In this document: piece after piece, positions 41,984-51,748 of the stretch | Layout of the letters: the number at the start of each line of letters is the position of its first letter | Numbering within the stretch: the stretch's first letter is position 1 | Made by a program: the position numbers and the translations under genes | Notes under the pieces: model-generated | Told to the model about the DNA's origin: nothing | What the model saw: the letters and a program-made list of their open reading frames with translations, nothing else | Databases searched by the model: none | NCBI RefSeq assembly: GCF_001679785.1 | Contig: NZ_CP016286.1 | Location: 4,024,001-4,088,000 of the forward strand | Length of the DNA: 64,000 nucleotides | Origin: Rhizobium leguminosarum | Lineage (GTDB): Bacteria > Pseudomonadota > Alphaproteobacteria > Rhizobiales > Rhizobiaceae | Direction: 5' to 3'

Positions 41984-42715
41984 TTACGCAAACGTCCGCA
42001 ATCGCCGGATCGTTTCCTCCGCCTCGCCGATCGCCTCGGGCGTGCCGACCGTCAGCCAATGGCCTTCGAGCACCATGCCGAAAAGCCGTCCACGCGCGAT
42101 CGCCTTGTCGAAATAGATATTGAGGTTGAAGGCATCCTTCGGTGCATCGTCGAACAGCGACGGGTTCATGGCGATCGCGCCGGCATAGACGACGGGGTTG
42201 GAAGGATTGTCTCGATAACGCGTCAGCCGGCCATCGGCCGCGAGACTGAAGTCGTTCTTGCCATTGTGACCCGTCGTATGCTCGATCCCAACGCAAAGCA
42301 GCGCCATATCCATGCGTTCGGCATCGAAGAATCCGGCTAAGCGTTCCAGGTTCGTCGGCCGCCCCGGCTGTTCGCCGATCCAGAAGAGATCGGCATTCAT
42401 GACGAAGATATTGTCGCGGCTAAGCAGCCTCAGCCCCTTAGCCAGGCCGCCGCCGGAATTCATCAGTGCGTCCCGCTCGTCCGATATGGCGATGTCGAGG
42501 CCGTGATAATTCCCGAGATGTTCGAGCATCTGGTCGGCGTGATGGTGAACGTTGACAACGGCGCGTTTTATGCCGGCCGCCACCAGCGAATCCAACGCGT
42601 AGTCGATCATCGGCTTGCCGTCGATCTTCACCAGCGGCTTTGGGATCTTGTCGGTGATCGGGCGCATGCGGGTTCCGAGACCCGCGGCCAGTACCATGGC
42701 TTGTCTGATGGTCAT
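41984..42715 (-). CDS. murU: Sugar-1-phosphate nucleotidyltransferase, MurU-like
   Basis: The 243-residue protein has the nucleotidyltransferase signature VLAAGLGTRMRPITDKIPKP near residue 8, and the segment MIDYALDSLVAAGI. It matches MurU, which makes UDP-N-acetylmuramate from N-acetylmuramate 1-phosphate in the Pseudomonas peptidoglycan-recycling bypass. Its close partner upstream is an AmgK-like kinase domain, which supplies that substrate. Function is inferred from similarity and this pairing. Confidence 0.88.
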   Translation of the reverse strand: MTIRQAMVLAAGLGTRMRPITDKIPKPLVKIDGKPMIDYALDSLVAAGIKRAVVNVHHHADQMLEHLGNYHGLDIAISDERDALMNSGGGLAKGLRLLSRDNIFVMNADLFWIGEQPGRPTNLERLAGFFDAERMDMALLCVGIEHTTGHNGKNDFSLAADGRLTRYRDNPSNPVVYAGAIAMNPSLFDDAPKDAFNLNIYFDKAIARGRLFGMVLEGHWLTVGTPEAIGEAEETIRRLRTFA

Positions 42716-42728
42716 TCTGATCCGGAAC

Positions 42729-44246
42729 TTATGATTCGCTCTGGCCTATTCCAGCCCTTGCGCACCAATCGCGCAAGGGGGCAAGCGTTTCATGCTCGAG
42801 CGCGACGTTCAGATAGGAAAGCGTGCGCGACATATGTTTCAGATAGCCCGGCTTGCCGTCGCGCTGCAAGAGGCGCACCCAGAGGCCAGCAAGCTTGCAG
42901 TTGCGCTGGGCAGACATGATCGCCCAGGCCTTCATAAATCCGGCTTCGTCGAAACCGCCCTGCGCGCGGCGAAGCGTCAGATAATCATCCATCAGCTGCC
43001 GGAAGAGGTCCGGCTCGATCGTTACGCGCGCATCCTGGACGATTGAGGCAAGGTCATAGGCAGTGGGGCCGATCATCGCGTCCTGGAAATCGATGAGGCC
43101 GATCTTACGAATACCGCTTTCATGTTCGCGCCAGATGATGTTCGGCGAATGGAAGTCGCGCAGCAGCAGGTTCTTCTCGGCCGTTGCGAGCTCGTCGATG
43201 AGCGCGTCCCAGATCGCCAGATATTCCGCCCGTTCGGCTTCCGTTGCGGGTGCGCCCTGACGCTTCCAGGGCAGGTGCCAGTCGAGCACCAGCCGCACCT
43301 CCATCTTCATCGCCGTGCGGTCGAAATCAGGAATATGGTGGATATGGCCCTTTCCAACGGGGATGTCCTGCGGAAATTTCAGGGCGTGCAGCCTGGCCAG
43401 GAAGGCAACGCTTTCGCGATAGCGTTCGATAACCGGCTGTCCGTAGGCATCCAGCACGCCTTCGCTGCCGAGATCTTCGATCAGCAGGATACCCTTGTTA
43501 TAATCCACCTTGTAGACTTCGGGCGCCGCAAAACCGTCCTTGCGCAGCGTATCGGCGATCGCCACGAAGGGATAAGCGTTTTCGGCAAGATGCGCGACTT
43601 TGGGATAGGGTTTGCCGTCGAGAACCGGCGGGCCTTCAGCAAGCGGCGGCCAGTCCATCAGGATGACGCGTTGGTTCCCGGCTTGCGGATAGATCGCCTC
43701 ATAGGCGCGCAGCGAGGCATCACCGGTCAGGAATCGGCGTTTCGCTGCGGGGTAACCGGCGGTATCGAGGAAATCGCGGATCGCCAGGACGCGGCGGATG
43801 CGTGTATTTTGGGCGCCAGCGGCTTCGATTATTACCCGGCGGCCGCTGCCTTCATGCGCCAGCGTCAGCGCGATGCGCTGCGCGGGCAGTTCGCTCTGCG
43901 CCATCTCAGGCCATTCGACGAGACAGATACCGTTCTGCAGGGCCTCGTCGAAGCCAAGCTCGGTCAGTTCGGCCGGATCACCGAGCCGGTAGAGATCGAA
44001 ATGCGAAACGGCGATGCGCAGATCGTAGGATTGCACCAGCGTGAAGGTCGGGCTCGGGACCTCAAGCCCCTCGTCATCGGCCATGGCGCGCAGGATCGCC
44101 CGGGCGAGCGAGGATTTCCCCGCGCCGAGATCGCCGGAAAGGGCAAGGCAATCGCCGGCCTTCAGGGCCAGCGCCAAGTCTTCGCCGAGGCGGATGGTGG
44201 CCGCCTCGTCTTTCAGGAAAAGCGAGATTGCATCGCTGGTCGTCAT
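42729..44246 (-). CDS. Fusion of TsaE ATPase and AmgK-like sugar kinase
   Basis: Residues 1-150 are TsaE, an ATPase that supports threonylcarbamoylation of tRNA A37. It has Walker A GDLGAGKSS at 38-46 and the PSPTFTLVQSYD segment at 64-75. Residues about 165-505 are an aminoglycoside-phosphotransferase-like kinase of AmgK type, with DGDASLRAY-like TGDASLRAY at 174-182, LLRDFHSPN at 361-369 and IDFQDA at 385-390. AmgK phosphorylates N-acetylmuramate for MurU, which is the next gene. The usual His before RDFH is Leu here. The start overlaps divL by four bases. Confidence 0.92.
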   Translation of the reverse strand: MTTSDAISLFLKDEAATIRLGEDLALALKAGDCLALSGDLGAGKSSLARAILRAMADDEGLEVPSPTFTLVQSYDLRIAVSHFDLYRLGDPAELTELGFDEALQNGICLVEWPEMAQSELPAQRIALTLAHEGSGRRVIIEAAGAQNTRIRRVLAIRDFLDTAGYPAAKRRFLTGDASLRAYEAIYPQAGNQRVILMDWPPLAEGPPVLDGKPYPKVAHLAENAYPFVAIADTLRKDGFAAPEVYKVDYNKGILLIEDLGSEGVLDAYGQPVIERYRESVAFLARLHALKFPQDIPVGKGHIHHIPDFDRTAMKMEVRLVLDWHLPWKRQGAPATEAERAEYLAIWDALIDELATAEKNLLLRDFHSPNIIWREHESGIRKIGLIDFQDAMIGPTAYDLASIVQDARVTIEPDLFRQLMDDYLTLRRAQGGFDEAGFMKAWAIMSAQRNCKLAGLWVRLLQRDGKPGYLKHMSRTLSYLNVALEHETLAPLRDWCARAGIGQSES

Positions 44247-46828
44247 TCGGCGGCGGCGGAATGCGGTACATCGACCGAGGGGATACGACAGACGACGGTC
44301 GTGCCCTTGCCCGGCTCGCTGTCGATCGTCACGTCGCCATGATGCAGACTGACGAAGCTGTCGACGATCGAGAGGCCGAGGCCGGCGCCGCCGCGTTTGC
44401 CGCTTTTCGCTCCCGTGGCAAAACGGTCGAAGACGGTCGCGATCATGTCGGGTGAGATGCCGGGGCCGCGATCACTGACGGCGAAGACGAAATCCGTGCC
44501 TTCGCGATGGCATTCCAGCGAGATCGACGTGCCCTCGGGCGAGAAATTCGCCGCATTGGACAGAAGCTTCAGAAGGATCTGTTTCAGCCGCTGCGGATCG
44601 GCGACGATCGAGCCGAGATAGGCAGGAGCGGTGATTTCAAGCGCGACGCCACTTTCGTGGAGGCGATCGGCGATTTGCATCGAGACGTCGTCGAGCAGAT
44701 CGTTGAGATCGATATCCGCATAATTGAGGCGCATGATGCCGGCGTCGACGGTCGCAAGGTCGAGAATATCGTTGACGAGCGTCAACAGAACCGAGGACGA
44801 GGTCGAGATGTGGTCGATATATTCGGCCTGCCGTTCGGTAAGCGGCCCGACGCCCGGCGTGCGCAGGAGATCGGTGAAGCCGATGATGTTGGTCAGTGGT
44901 GAACGCAGTTCATAGGAAACGTGCTGGACGAAGTCGTTCTTCAGCTCGTCGGCCTTGCGCAACGCTTCGTTCTTCTCGGTCAGCGCGCGCTCGGCACGCA
45001 CGCTGTCCGTCATGTTGACGAAGGTCAGCATGGTCTGCGCGTTCGGCAGCGGGATGACGGCATAGTCGAGCACGAGGCCGGAGAAGAGTTCCAGCGTTCC
45101 CTGGCCCGAGCGGCGTTCGTCGTCGAAGCTGGTGATCAGTTCCGCGAACGTCTTCCAACCGTCCGGCCGGTCATAGGACGGGGCGCAGGCCTCGCCCAGC
45201 GCACGGATATGGGTGCCGGGCTTGGCTTCGGTTTCGGTGATCCCCCAGAGCGCACGGAAGGCCGGGTTGGAAAGTCGGATGCGTCCATCAGGACCGAACA
45301 CCGCCACACCTTCGGAAAGGTGGTCGATCGTTTCGCCCTGCACCTTGACCAGCGTGTTGTAGCGCGTTTCGAGATCGACCTGCTCGGTCAGATTTTCGAA
45401 CACCCAGGTGGCGCCGCCCTGCGGATGAGCGGTGGCGAAGACCCGCAACGTCTGCCCGTTGGGCAGGTGCCAGAGATCCGTTTGCGTGTCGAGCGCGCGA
45501 TAGACGGAAAGCGCGGCGTCCTTCCAGCTTTTCCAGTTGAGCTGGTCCGGCAACTTCTTGGCTGCGCGCAGCCGCTCGAGCAACTCGCTATTGTCCGGCC
45601 GGCCTTCGAGGAAGGCGATATCCAGCTCCCAAAGCGCAACGAAGGCCTGATTGTAGAACTGCAGCCGGCGCTCGCCGTCGAAGATGGCAACCGGCGTGGC
45701 CAGATGGTCGAGCGTTTCGGCATGGCTCTTCAGCGTCCGTTCCAGCTCGGCGCGCACTGCCTCTATGTCGGATACATCGATCGCGATGCCGGCCGAGCCG
45801 CCGGGAACCCTGACGTCGACGACGTCGAAGAATGTGCGGTTGCCGTGCACGACCGTCGAGATCTTGTCGTGGAAGGGCGATTCCGGCGTCGTCGTGGCGC
45901 GAATGCGTTCGCGCGCGACGGTCGTCAGCATCTCGCGGCCTTCATTGATCGCCTGCTGCGGCGATCGCGCTTCGACCGCCTCGCCATAAGCCTGGTTGAC
46001 CCAGGTCAGGCGGCCCACCGGATCGCGCTGCCAGGCCGGCATATCGATCGCGTCCAGCATGGTCTGGAAGGCAGAGATCGAGGTCATCAGCCGGTCGCGC
46101 TCGATCCTGAGCTCTGCGAGCTCGGCGCGCAGATTGTTGAGCGCCACGAAACGGACGAACGCGCGCCCGCCGGAAACCCTGCCCTGCGCCTCCAGGATTT
46201 CGTCGCGGATGGTTTCGACCACCATGTCGAAGCTCTGCGCCTCGTCGCGCAGCCGGTCGATCGCCTTTTCCAACTCGGAAGCCGAACGTGACTTCAGCCA
46301 CAGGCCGAAGGCCAGGAATTCGCCGTCCTGCGGCGCGCCGGTCTCGGGCGGAAGCTGGCCGAGCAGTTCGGGGCGCGCATTGCCGTCCCATATGACGATC
46401 CGCCGGTTCTTGTCGGCGATCAGAGCCTGGTATTGCGAAATGCGCTGCTGGGCATCGGAGAGCGCCGAGCGGATTTCCCGGCTCTCGTTTTCCAGATTGC
46501 CGCGCTGACGCACCAGCCACAGCGTCGACAGAAGCGCTGCCGATATGACGCCGATGACGACGGAAACACCGATCACCTGCGAGGATGTGAAGAGGTGAGC
46601 CGAGGCCGCCGCCTGCTGCTCCGCCTGTGCCAGAGCCGGCCGCGCCAGCGCGGCAAGCGCCGTGCCGGCGGCGCAGCTTTTCAGGAAGCGCGCCAGTGGT
46701 CCGTGCTCTTGCTTTGCGGCCTCGTGTGCCGTTGCAGATTTATATCCTCGGCCTGCCATGAGCGGGCGGTGATCGGCGCGAACGCCATCATCCGCCTGAC
46801 CGGGCAGGCTGCTTCTTATTTCCGACAT
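44243..46828 (-). CDS. divL: DivL-type sensor kinase with tyrosine at the phospho-acceptor site
   Basis: The 861-residue protein has an N-terminal hydrophobic segment and one membrane helix near residue 75 (VIGVSVVIGVISAALLS). Several PAS-like domains follow, then DHp and HATPase domains (DRGPGISPDMIATVFDRF, GLGLSIVDSFV). The H-box reads VSYELRSPL: Y639 replaces the normal His. That is the hallmark of Caulobacter DivL, which controls the CckA-CtrA pathway. I chose the ATG at 46828; a TTG at 46852 or ATG further in is possible. The order is divL, tsaE-amgK, murU. Confidence 0.9.
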   Translation of the reverse strand: MSEIRSSLPGQADDGVRADHRPLMAGRGYKSATAHEAAKQEHGPLARFLKSCAAGTALAALARPALAQAEQQAAASAHLFTSSQVIGVSVVIGVISAALLSTLWLVRQRGNLENESREIRSALSDAQQRISQYQALIADKNRRIVIWDGNARPELLGQLPPETGAPQDGEFLAFGLWLKSRSASELEKAIDRLRDEAQSFDMVVETIRDEILEAQGRVSGGRAFVRFVALNNLRAELAELRIERDRLMTSISAFQTMLDAIDMPAWQRDPVGRLTWVNQAYGEAVEARSPQQAINEGREMLTTVARERIRATTTPESPFHDKISTVVHGNRTFFDVVDVRVPGGSAGIAIDVSDIEAVRAELERTLKSHAETLDHLATPVAIFDGERRLQFYNQAFVALWELDIAFLEGRPDNSELLERLRAAKKLPDQLNWKSWKDAALSVYRALDTQTDLWHLPNGQTLRVFATAHPQGGATWVFENLTEQVDLETRYNTLVKVQGETIDHLSEGVAVFGPDGRIRLSNPAFRALWGITETEAKPGTHIRALGEACAPSYDRPDGWKTFAELITSFDDERRSGQGTLELFSGLVLDYAVIPLPNAQTMLTFVNMTDSVRAERALTEKNEALRKADELKNDFVQHVSYELRSPLTNIIGFTDLLRTPGVGPLTERQAEYIDHISTSSSVLLTLVNDILDLATVDAGIMRLNYADIDLNDLLDDVSMQIADRLHESGVALEITAPAYLGSIVADPQRLKQILLKLLSNAANFSPEGTSISLECHREGTDFVFAVSDRGPGISPDMIATVFDRFATGAKSGKRGGAGLGLSIVDSFVSLHHGDVTIDSEPGKGTTVVCRIPSVDVPHSAAAE

Positions 46829-46965
46829 CCGCGGTATGTCTCCGTCCTTCAATGTGCCGCATTACGACAAGACATCCCATTTTCGCAGCGGTCGGACAGG
46901 GTCCGGCGCCACGAATCAAGTCTTAAAACAATACTTCGGAAGGGAATCTGCGGGAAGGGAGCGTC

Positions 46966-47003
46966 CAAAAAATAAGCCGCGGCATTTGTCAATGCCGCGG
47001 CTT
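46966..47003 (-). terminator. Terminator after ahcY
   Basis: A perfect 13-base stem, AAGCCGCGGCATT / AATGCCGCGGCTT, with a four-base loop, is followed on the minus strand by ATTTTTTGG. It lies 28 bases past the ahcY stop. Confidence 0.9.
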
Positions 47004-47031
47004 CTACATCTTGTGGATATTAACGATCAAA

Positions 47032-48432
47032 TCAATATCTGTAGTGGTCGGACTTGAACGGGCCCTTCGGCGAGACGCCGATATAGGCAGCCTGTTCCTC
47101 AGAAAGCTCAGTCAGCTTCACGCCGAGCTTGTCGAGATGCAGGCGTGCGACCTTCTCGTCGAGATGCTTCGGCAGGATATAGACCTGGTTGGAATACTGG
47201 TCGGGCTTGGTGAAGAGCTCGATCTGCGCCAGCGTCTGGTTGGTGAACGAAGCCGACATCACGAAGGACGGATGGCCGGTGGCGTTGCCGAGGTTGAGCA
47301 GACGGCCTTCGGAAAGAAGGATGATGCGGTTGCCCTTGGGAAATTCGATCAGGTCGACCTGCGGCTTGACGTTGGTCCACTTGAGATTGCGCAATGCAGC
47401 GACTTCGATCTCGTTGTCGAAGTGACCGATGTTGCCGACGATCGCCATATCCTTCATCGCCCGCATATGGTCGATGCGGATGACGTCCTTGTTGCCGGTG
47501 GTGGTGATGAAGATATCGGCCGAGGAAACGACGTCCTCGAGCAGAACGACTTCATAACCGTCCATCGCAGCCTGCAATGCGCAGATCGGATCGGCTTCGG
47601 TCACCTTGACGCGGGCGCCGGCGCCGGAGAGCGAAGCGGCAGAACCCTTGCCGACGTCGCCGTATCCGCAGACGACGGCAACCTTGCCGGCCATCATGAC
47701 GTCGGTGCCGCGACGGATGCCGTCGACCAGCGATTCCTTGCAGCCATACTTGTTGTCGAACTTCGACTTGGTGACCGAGTCGTTGACGTTGATCGCCGGG
47801 AAGGGCAGCAGGCCCTTCTGGCTGAGCTGGTAAAGGCGGTTGACGCCGGTCGTCGTTTCCTCGGTGACGCCCTTGATCGCGTCGCGCTGCTTGGTGAACC
47901 AGCCAGGCGAAGCGGCAAGGCGCTTCTTGATCTGTGCGAAGAGGATTTCCTCTTCCTCGGAATGCGGATGAGACAGCACGTCCTCGCCGGCTTCTGCGCG
48001 GGCGCCAAGCAGGATGTACATGGTGGCGTCGCCGCCGTCATCGAGGATCATGTTGGAAAGGCCGCCATCGGCCCACTGGAAGATCTTGTCGGTGTAGACC
48101 CAGTAATCTTCGAGCGATTCGCCCTTGATGGCGAAGACAGGTACGCCGGAAGCGGCGATCGCGGCAGCGGCATGATCCTGCGTCGAGAAGATGTTGCACG
48201 AGGCCCAGCGGACTTCGGCGCCGAGCGCGACCAGCGTTTCGATGAGCACGGCCGTCTGGATAGTCATGTGCAGCGAGCCGGTGATGCGCGCGCCCTTCAG
48301 CGGCTTTGTCTGGCCGAATTCGGTGCGGCAGGACATCAGCCCCGGCATTTCGGTTTCGGCGATCGTAATTTCCTTGCGGCCGAAATCCGCAAGCCCGATA
48401 TCGGCGACGACATAATCTTTTTCAGTGCTCAT
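47032..48432 (-). CDS. ahcY: S-adenosylhomocysteine hydrolase
   Basis: AhcY splits S-adenosylhomocysteine into adenosine and homocysteine, relieving product inhibition of methyltransferases. The ATG at 48432 gives 466 residues. The NAD-binding motif is [16 protein letters not shown] near residue 240. Substrate-binding segments [13 protein letters not shown] near 80 and [12 protein letters not shown] near 380 are present. The length is that of the form with the usual bacterial insert. A 157-base gap separates it from ptsH. Confidence 0.97.
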
Positions 48433-48589
48433 AGAGGCCTCCAGGCTGAAAAACGTCTCAAAATTGGCGCAGGCGCGAAGATGACCCACGTGCAAGCGCA
48501 CGGCATGTCCGCCGTTTAGCAGGCTTCGCCGATGATGGCAATAAGGATATAAAGAAGTCTTTATATGTTTATATGAACGCGATCGGAGC

Positions 48590-48865
48590 TCACATCTCTT
48601 CGCCGAACCTGTTCTGGATCAGCTGGTCCAGCGCCTCCAGCGCTTCCTCGGCCTGGCTGCCGCTCGCCGAAACGACGACGCTCGAACCGGGGCTTGCCGC
48701 AAGCATCATCAGGCCCATGATGGAGGTTCCGCCGACCGTCATTCCATCCTTGGAAACGGTAATGGCGGCATCGAAGGTCTCGACCATCTGCACGAATTTG
48801 GCGGAAGCGCGCGCATGAAGACCGCGCTTGTTGATGATAAGGAGTTCCCGGGAGAGCGATGTCAT
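48590..48865 (-). CDS. ptsH: Phosphocarrier protein HPr
   Basis: HPr carries phosphate in the phosphotransferase system. In this 91-residue protein the active histidine is H17 ([11 protein letters not shown]) and the regulatory serine is S48 ([11 protein letters not shown]), the target of HprK. It follows the EIIA gene by nine bases. No sugar-specific EIIB or EIIC lies nearby, so the set is probably regulatory. Confidence 0.93.
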
Positions 48866-48874
48866 GAATGCCCG

Positions 48875-49276
48875 TTATTTTCCGCTGAGCACACGGCTCG
48901 CGACATTGATATATTTCCGCCCGGCTTCGGATGCCTCCACCAGTGCCTTCTCCATGTTGTTCTCGCCGCGCACCCCGGCAAGCTTGATCAACATCGGCAG
49001 GTTGACGCCGGCAATGACCTCGGTATGGCCGCTGCTCATGACTGATATGGCAAGATTGGACGGTGTGCCGCCGAACATGTCGGTCAGGATGACGACGCCG
49101 TGGCCATCATCGGCACCGGAAACGGCTTCCAGAATGTCCTGCCGTCTCTGGTCCATGTCGTCTTCGGGGCCAATACAGACCGTCTCGATGAATTTCTGAG
49201 GACCGACGACGTGCTCGACAGCATGACGAAACTCTTCAGCCAGCTTGCCATGAGTGACAAGCACAAGTCCGATCAT
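48875..49276 (-). CDS. Mannose-family PTS EIIA component
   Basis: The ATG at 49276 gives 133 residues. The active histidine is H9 in MIGLVLVTHGKLAEEF, and GGTPSNLA near residue 68 is typical of the mannose-family EIIA domain. Alphaproteobacteria often keep this EIIA with HPr and HprK and no transport subunits; it is thought to serve regulation. It lies 150 bases after hprK. Confidence 0.9.
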   Translation of the reverse strand: MIGLVLVTHGKLAEEFRHAVEHVVGPQKFIETVCIGPEDDMDQRRQDILEAVSGADDGHGVVILTDMFGGTPSNLAISVMSSGHTEVIAGVNLPMLIKLAGVRGENNMEKALVEASEAGRKYINVASRVLSGK

Positions 49277-49426
49277 GATATTACTGCTCCCATATACGCA
49301 AACGGTGGCCCCAATATCGCAATGCAGCAATTACGTCCACCGGTGGGGGCACATCTTGGCTATGAAAAGCCGAAGTGCAAGATAAAAATGCGAATATATA
49401 AGGCAGATTGACCAATCCGGAAGGCC

Positions 49427-49879
49427 TCAGCGCCCGATATCCGGCACTTTTGCCATCAGGATCGCAAGGGGTGAGGAAACGCCTGTGAGCAACCGCAATG
49501 CGGGAAGCGAAAAACCGGCGGCAAGGCTCACCACTTCGCCCTCGGGAGGCACCCGGTCTTCACCGGTGGCGCTGCCCGGAAGCACGGCATAATGCATGGC
49601 CGCCCTGGGAATATGGTCCTGACGAACGATGCCGGTGCCGCGAAGTTCGATCAGCCCGGTGATCGACGGCGGGCACGTGGCGATCACCGCGCCGGCCTCT
49701 CTTGAGAGAAGAACCTGGTCGTCGGCGACCAGCGCCGTGAAAAGCCCGAGCCGGCGCGCCTCGGTCATGCAGGTGAAGGCCAGCATCGATTTTCCCCAGC
49801 CGGAGGGGCCGCTGAACAGCAGCCCGGTCTTGCCGACGACGATCGCCGTCGCATGGACGTTGAAACCTGCCTCGGTCAT
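49427..49879 (-). CDS. hprK: Short-form HPr kinase/phosphorylase
   Basis: The 150-residue protein matches the short alphaproteobacterial HprK, which holds only the catalytic domain. The P-loop GPSGWGKS is at residues 24-31. The conserved ADDQVLLSR near 72 and the loop LRGTGIVR near 96 follow. It would phosphorylate S48 of HPr. The start overlaps the chvG stop by four bases, so phosphotransferase control is coupled to the ChvG-ChvI system. Confidence 0.92.
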   Translation of the reverse strand: MTEAGFNVHATAIVVGKTGLLFSGPSGWGKSMLAFTCMTEARRLGLFTALVADDQVLLSREAGAVIATCPPSITGLIELRGTGIVRQDHIPRAAMHYAVLPGSATGEDRVPPEGEVVSLAAGFSLPALRLLTGVSSPLAILMAKVPDIGR

Positions 49880-51666
49880 GCTGCGGCGCCGATTGGCAAA
49901 GAGAGGATGAAGCGGGCGCCGAGTATATGCCCGCTCTCGGCATCGGCGATGTTTTCGGCTCTCAGCGAACCGCCATGCGCTTCGGCGATCTGGCGGCTGA
50001 TCGAAAGGCCGAGCCCCGAATTCTGGCCGAAGCCTTCCGCCTCCGGCCGGTCCGTATAGAAGCGCTCGAAGATACGGTCGATATTTTCCGCCTGGATGCC
50101 GGGGCCGTTGTCTTCGATCGTGGTGACGCAGCGCGAGCGTGTCCGCACCAGCCGCACGGTAATCTTGCCGCCCTTTTCCGGCACGAAAGAGCGGGCATTC
50201 TCGATCAGGTTGGCGATGATCTGGCCGATGCGTAGATCGTGGCCGTTGACGACGAAGCGGGTCTTGACGTTCGGCTTGCGTTCGATCGCATATTCGATTT
50301 CCACCTGCTTCTTGGTGCTCCTGACCTGGCGCGAAACCTCGATGAGGTCGCGCAGCAGCACCTCCATGTCGACGGAGCCGGCATCGACACGTGCGAGTTC
50401 GGCGTCGAGACGGGAGGCGTCGGAGATATCGCTGATCAGCCGGTCGAGGCGGCGGACATCGTGCTGGATGACGTCCATCAGCCGCTTCTTGGAATCGTCG
50501 GATCTGGCAAGCGGCAGCGTTTCGACGGCGCTGCGCAGCGAGGTCAGCGGGTTCTTGAGCTCGTGGCTGACATCGGCCGCGAAACTCTCGATCGCATCGA
50601 TGCGGTCGTAGAGCGCCGTCGTCATCTCGCGCAATGCGATGGAAAGGTTGCCGATTTCATCCTGGCGGGCAGAGAAGTCGGGAATTTCCTCACGCGTCTT
50701 GGCGCCGCGGCGGACGCGGATGGCCGCTGCCGAAAGACGGCGCAGCGGATTAGCAATGGTCGACGACAGCACCAGCGAAAGCAGCACGTTGACGAGTGTC
50801 GCCACGCCGAAGACGCGCATGATGGCAAGCCGCTCGGCATGGACGATATTGTCGATGTCGCCCGCCTGCGTCGACAACAACAGCACGCCGAGCACGGCGC
50901 GGAAGCGCTGGATCGGTACGGCGACGGAAACGATGAGCTCACCTTTTTCGGTGGTGCGCACGACTGCGCCGCGCACGCCGGTGAGCGCGTTCATCACTTC
51001 GGGATAGATCGAGCCGTCGCCGCCCGGCGCTTCCTTATAGAGCGGCAGATTGCCGGGCTGCAGCGCCTTGTTGAACAGGGTGGCGAACCACTCGCTCCAG
51101 GTCTGTTTCTCTTCCTCCACCGGCGGCAGGTCGAAGCGCAGCACCTGGCCGCGCGAATAGAGATGGCGCGAATCGAGCAGCAGGTTGGCATCGGCATCGA
51201 AGATGCGGGCGCGCGTGCGCGTCGGAGAGATCAGCCGGCGCAGAACCGGCGCGACCTTTTCGGGATCGATCGGGAATTCAAGATCCTCGTCGTTCGGCAC
51301 CGGGGTGATGCTCTGGCCGGCCTGCAGCTCGAGCAGCTTCTGCGGATCGATGGTAATCGAGTTCGTATCTACCGACGCGGAGGCCGAAACGGCGCCGGCG
51401 ATGATTTCGCCCTGGGTCAACAGGCTTTCGGCGCGGGCGTCGATCAATCCCTCGCGGAACTGGTTAAGGTAGAGGATGCCGCCGACGAGCACCACCAGCG
51501 CGACGAGATTGAAGAACAGGATGCGCCGCGTCAGGCTCGAAAAGACGGCATTGCCGAAGATGCGGCGGATCAGCGTGAAGGGATGCGACCAACGGCGGCC
51601 TCGGACGCGACGGGTGCTCACGCCCTCCGCATCGTCCAGATCCCTTTCCTGCACCAACTGTGCCAA
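49876..51666 (-). CDS. chvG: Sensor histidine kinase ChvG (ExoS)
   Basis: ChvG senses acidic or host conditions and, with ChvI, controls succinoglycan, motility and envelope genes in rhizobia and Agrobacterium. The 596-residue protein has a membrane helix near 50-70 and a periplasmic sensor region. A second helix lies near 275-300, then HAMP. The DHp H-box is DVSHELKNPL with H368, and HATPase motifs DNGPGI and GLGLSISRQIAEA follow. It starts at TTG; a GTG 15 codons in is possible. Confidence 0.94.
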   Translation of the reverse strand: MAQLVQERDLDDAEGVSTRRVRGRRWSHPFTLIRRIFGNAVFSSLTRRILFFNLVALVVLVGGILYLNQFREGLIDARAESLLTQGEIIAGAVSASASVDTNSITIDPQKLLELQAGQSITPVPNDEDLEFPIDPEKVAPVLRRLISPTRTRARIFDADANLLLDSRHLYSRGQVLRFDLPPVEEEKQTWSEWFATLFNKALQPGNLPLYKEAPGGDGSIYPEVMNALTGVRGAVVRTTEKGELIVSVAVPIQRFRAVLGVLLLSTQAGDIDNIVHAERLAIMRVFGVATLVNVLLSLVLSSTIANPLRRLSAAAIRVRRGAKTREEIPDFSARQDEIGNLSIALREMTTALYDRIDAIESFAADVSHELKNPLTSLRSAVETLPLARSDDSKKRLMDVIQHDVRRLDRLISDISDASRLDAELARVDAGSVDMEVLLRDLIEVSRQVRSTKKQVEIEYAIERKPNVKTRFVVNGHDLRIGQIIANLIENARSFVPEKGGKITVRLVRTRSRCVTTIEDNGPGIQAENIDRIFERFYTDRPEAEGFGQNSGLGLSISRQIAEAHGGSLRAENIADAESGHILGARFILSLPIGAAA

Positions 51667-51748
51667 TGACAGGCCCTTTCGAAGGGCGGGGCCGGATGGA
51701 CCGGCCCGCAGCCCTCAACATTTCTAACAGCGCCGCGCGTCTTTTCAG

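Noticed and set aside
47011..48519. A 502-residue open frame antisense to ahcY
   Set aside because: It lies fully over ahcY with no domain and no ribosome site.
48433..48589. SAH riboswitch upstream of ahcY
   Set aside because: I could not identify the conserved core or pairing in the leader. A covariance-model search would settle it.
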